From: an uncultured Chlamydia sp.
GTDB lineage: Bacteria > Chlamydiota > Chlamydiia > Chlamydiales > Simkaniaceae
Length of the DNA stretch: 64,000 nt
Reading direction: 5' to 3'
Assembly: GCA_946127115.1 (NCBI GenBank)
Contig: CAMGYI010000002.1
Span: 372,001 to 436,000, forward strand
How positions within the stretch are numbered: position 1 is the stretch's first letter; each line of letters opens with the position of its first letter. Below the pieces are notes generated by a model that searched no databases, was not told the origin of the DNA, and saw only the letters and a list, made by a program, of their open reading frames with translations. Of the stretch, positions 61,871-64,000 are shown piece by piece. Both the position numbers and the translations under genes were made by a program.

Positions 61871-62618
61871 GAAGAGAAAGATCGGGCTTTACCTGTAAGG
61901 ACGGTGAAAGTTTTGAGCGCAGGATTTGCTGAATTGCTTCAAGCGTCGCACCCGTTGAAGAGGGGCATGTTGTGCATGCTCCTTGGTAGGCAATCACCAC
62001 TTCAGTTTCATTATTCAAGCTAGAGACTTCAATTCCTCCCGCATCAAGTTCGATGTAGGGTTGAATTTCATCTCGGATCACCTCTTTAATATGATCAAGT
62101 TTTTCTTCTGGAGAAAATAGGTGCCAATTGGGATGCCCCCCTTCTCCAATTAGCTGAGAGGGAACAGGTGGAGAGGTTGATGGGTCTTTTAGAAGAATAT
62201 CTGAGCATTTTTCAGCTGCTTCTTCTATCACATCAAGGACCAGGTTAAGATAGGCGTCGACTTCTTTTGGGAAAGCAGGGATATTCGTGAAATCGCGAAG
62301 TTTGCGATCGATCAAGTCTGCAGAAAGACGGCGTGCTTGATCATAATTTTTTCTGAGGAGAACTTCGCAAGCAGCATCGGCAGCACCGATGAGAGAGGTT
62401 TCCCCAAAAGCTTGAAATTTGGCGTCAGCAATAATTCCATCTGTTTCATCAACCACAAGAAACATAATAAGGATATTTCCTTGTGCTTCCACCCTCCCTG
62501 TCACAACACGCATCTCTTGAAGAGCACCAGCATTTTCACTAAAACGCCCGAGGTTTCGAGGCTTTAAGATTCTTTCAATGAGGAGATAGCTATAATCATT
62601 CCACGGATAGGGCTTCAT
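61860..62618 (-). CDS. NifU-like Fe-S scaffold protein with reduced N-terminal site
   Basis: A 252-residue two-domain NifU-like protein. The N-terminal half has the IscU fold (FQAFGETSLIGAADAACEVL) but two of the three cluster cysteines are replaced; Cys138 may be the third. The C-terminal NifU/Nfu domain keeps the CxxC (GACTTCPSSTGATLEAIQ, Cys215 and Cys218) and can carry a [4Fe-4S] cluster. It overlaps the nifS-like start by four bases; gpmA-nifS-nifU is the Chlamydia order as I recall it. Scaffold function probably rests on the C-terminal site alone. Confidence 0.85.
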   Translation of the reverse strand: MKPYPWNDYSYLLIERILKPRNLGRFSENAGALQEMRVVTGRVEAQGNILIMFLVVDETDGIIADAKFQAFGETSLIGAADAACEVLLRKNYDQARRLSADLIDRKLRDFTNIPAFPKEVDAYLNLVLDVIEEAAEKCSDILLKDPSTSPPVPSQLIGEGGHPNWHLFSPEEKLDHIKEVIRDEIQPYIELDAGGIEVSSLNNETEVVIAYQGACTTCPSSTGATLEAIQQILRSKLSPSLQVKPDLSLLNY

Positions 62619-63736
62619 AAGACAACCTCTTTAGAAAAGGTGCGGCATCTTTGTGCAGAATCCACGATGATCCCAAGGGCGCGGTCGATCTCCTCTTCAG
62701 TCGTTTCCCGAGACAAACTAAATGAAAGAGCACATGGATCATTTGCTAGGTATTCGAGCTTTTGTTTTTGCCCTCCTCCAAAGGATGCAAAAACTCCTTT
62801 TTCACGAAGATGGAAAGCAAGGAGCTCATGGTGGACGCCTGGAAAGAGGATCGCAGAAACGTTGGGAAGGCGCTCGGCTGCCTTGTATAGTATTTTTACT
62901 TCAGAAATCGCAAGCTTAATCCCCTCTTCTAGTTTATCACGAAGGCGCGCCGTTTCAAGAGAAAGATGGTCAAAGGCTTCACTCATCTCTTGAATAGCAA
63001 CGCCCAAGCCAATTAACGCTGGTGTGTTGAGATCAGCCCCTTCCATGCCCTCAGGAACAGCTGATGTGAAATCTATTCCGCGACGGACAAAAACTCCCCC
63101 ACTTCCCTTGGGCCCATGCAAAATTGACCCATCAAATGTGAGAAAATCAAGAGGAAACTCTTCAAACTTAAAGTAGAGTTTTCCCAGGACCTGAGAGGCA
63201 TCAACATGAAGGAAGACCCCCTTCTTCCGGCATACTTCCGCAAGTTCCCAAATAGGATGGATCACCCCAGTTAAACTATTTGCCCAGGAAAGGGAAATAA
63301 GTCCTGTTTTTGGGGAAATTGCGGCTTCTAAGGCTTCCCGTGTTACTTGTCCATTTTCATTAAGCTGAATCGTTTTTTGAACAACACCGAGTTTTTCATA
63401 ATGTTTTCCAAGAAGATGGATCGGTGCTTCTTCAGCAGTTGTTGTGAGAATATGATTCCTTCCACTTTCAATAATATGGTCAATATAAAAACTCTGGTAA
63501 ACAGCCGCAATCGCAGCACTCCCTGAGGAGGTAAAATGAAAAGCATCCTTCGGATGAGCGCCAATAAAAGCCCGTAACTCACTAATTGATCGTTCGATCG
63601 ATACAAAGGGCTCCTTCCCCTTCAAGTAGGGGGCAGTAACAGATCTCCAGTGCCTTTTAAAAAAAGGTTGCATCTGACTCATAAGATAGGAAGAGGGACG
63701 GGCAATAGTCCCATTATCAAGATAAATCGATTCCAT
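62615..63736 (-). CDS. NifS-like aminotransferase-fold protein lacking key catalytic residues
   Basis: A 373-residue fold-type I PLP-enzyme homologue of cysteine desulfurases. D179 and Q182 (HVDASQVLGK) of the cofactor pocket remain, but in the lysine segment DGSILHGPKGSGG the family SxHK is replaced (Ile205 in the lysine place), the HxxV-type stacking histidine block reads AEEAPI, and the C-terminal loop FASFGGGQKQ has no active-site cysteine. It may be a non-catalytic partner or use another chemistry. ATG 63736 overlaps the gpmA stop (TGATG); a frame open to 63760 is not needed. Confidence 0.85.
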   Translation of the reverse strand: MESIYLDNGTIARPSSYLMSQMQPFFKRHWRSVTAPYLKGKEPFVSIERSISELRAFIGAHPKDAFHFTSSGSAAIAAVYQSFYIDHIIESGRNHILTTTAEEAPIHLLGKHYEKLGVVQKTIQLNENGQVTREALEAAISPKTGLISLSWANSLTGVIHPIWELAEVCRKKGVFLHVDASQVLGKLYFKFEEFPLDFLTFDGSILHGPKGSGGVFVRRGIDFTSAVPEGMEGADLNTPALIGLGVAIQEMSEAFDHLSLETARLRDKLEEGIKLAISEVKILYKAAERLPNVSAILFPGVHHELLAFHLREKGVFASFGGGQKQKLEYLANDPCALSFSLSRETTEEEIDRALGIIVDSAQRCRTFSKEVVL

Positions 63737-64000
63737 CAGTCTATTGTTTGTTTTTCCCAATTCTTTCCCTCAAAATGGTAACAAATAGGCTCACCAGTAG
63801 GGATTTCAAGATTAAGGACCTCTTCATTGGAAAGATCCTCTAAGTACATAACAATCGATCGAAGAGAGTTTCCATGAGCTGAAATGAAAACATTTTTTCC
63901 CTTCTGCAGGTAAGGCCATATTTTTTCTTTGAAATAGGGGATCGATCTTTTAGCAGTCATTTCGAGGCTTTCACCGTTTGGAGGAGGGATATCAAAACTC
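63736..64000 (-). CDS. gpmA: 2,3-bisphosphoglycerate-dependent phosphoglycerate mutase (5' end outside window)
   Basis: C-terminal 87 residues of GpmA, the glycolytic interconversion of 3- and 2-phosphoglycerate. FDIPPPNGESLEMTAKR and VFISAHGNSLRSIVMYLE contain the conserved second catalytic histidine (AHGNSLR). The gene continues beyond the right edge. It ends with a one-base overlap on the nifS-like gene, so they are translationally coupled. Confidence 0.93.
   Translation of the reverse strand, partial: SFDIPPPNGESLEMTAKRSIPYFKEKIWPYLQKGKNVFISAHGNSLRSIVMYLEDLSNEEVLNLEIPTGEPICYHFEGKNWEKQTID

Overview
The window is a piece of a chlamydial (Chlamydiota) chromosome, most likely from an environmental family rather than Chlamydiaceae. 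Several blocks keep gene orders I recall from Chlamydia: gltT / coiled-coil gene / spoU / methyltransferase; nrdR-dksA-lspA; a metal ABC transporter next to rplU-rpmA-obgE; thrS-parA-pGP6-D-like gene; ygeD(lplT) divergent from recC-recB; rpsL-rpsG-fusA-rpsJ divergent from tsp; and gpmA-nifS-nifU near birA-rodA. Small MOMP-like barrels, a plasmid-type pGP6-D homologue and an almost complete lack of biosynthetic pathways fit an obligate intracellular lifestyle. gmhA, purB, a thiamine operon and a large glycine-rich autotransporter set it apart from Chlamydiaceae. The family is inference; Simkania- or Waddlia-like is possible.

Layout: 1-2030 lipid A kinase, heptose isomerase and a small RRM protein (minus). 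2040-10140 minus-strand housekeeping genes: symporter, coiled-coil protein, two methyltransferases, cinA, lspA, dksA, nrdR; then tRNA-Ser. 10465-12909 a metal ABC transporter (plus), followed by a likely structured small RNA on the minus strand (13061-13216). 13378-16718 a leaderless OppA-like protein, rplU, rpmA, obgE. 17114-21567 one large autotransporter split into two frames at a six-G tract. 21733-27747 minus-strand run thrS-parA-gp6D-purB-glycosyltransferase plus gtrA. 27827-30797 an oxidoreductase coupled to a gene with an in-frame TGA. 30961-32563 two MOMP-like barrels. 32641-36167 an accessory island (PRTase-like protein, IS630 remnant, NADAR protein, DUF1543 protein). 36563-46384 patatin lipoprotein, barrel, LplT and RecBC. 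46385-47904 a decayed stretch with a partial duplication. 47923-53543 the str operon, Tsp and tRNA-Phe. 53578-57899 a methyltransferase, the thiamine operon, a beta-propeller fragment, a barrel, IS debris and a lipoprotein. 58183-64000 rodA, birA, tag, two small proteins and a NifU/NifS pair lacking key residues, ending in gpmA.

The most interesting system is at 54394-55443. A complete TPP riboswitch, whose conserved 3' end contains the Shine-Dalgarno sequence, precedes a 90-residue SemiSWEET (PQ-loop) membrane protein overlapping a thiamine pyrophosphokinase. Together they read as a compact thiamine-salvage module: import a thiamine compound from the host, phosphorylate it, and shut translation off when TPP is sufficient. 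A SemiSWEET as a vitamin transporter would be new to me. Second is the G-tract autotransporter, a candidate phase-variable surface protein. Others are the in-frame TGA codon at 28959, the NifS homologue with neither PLP lysine nor active-site cysteine, and the unassigned small RNA.
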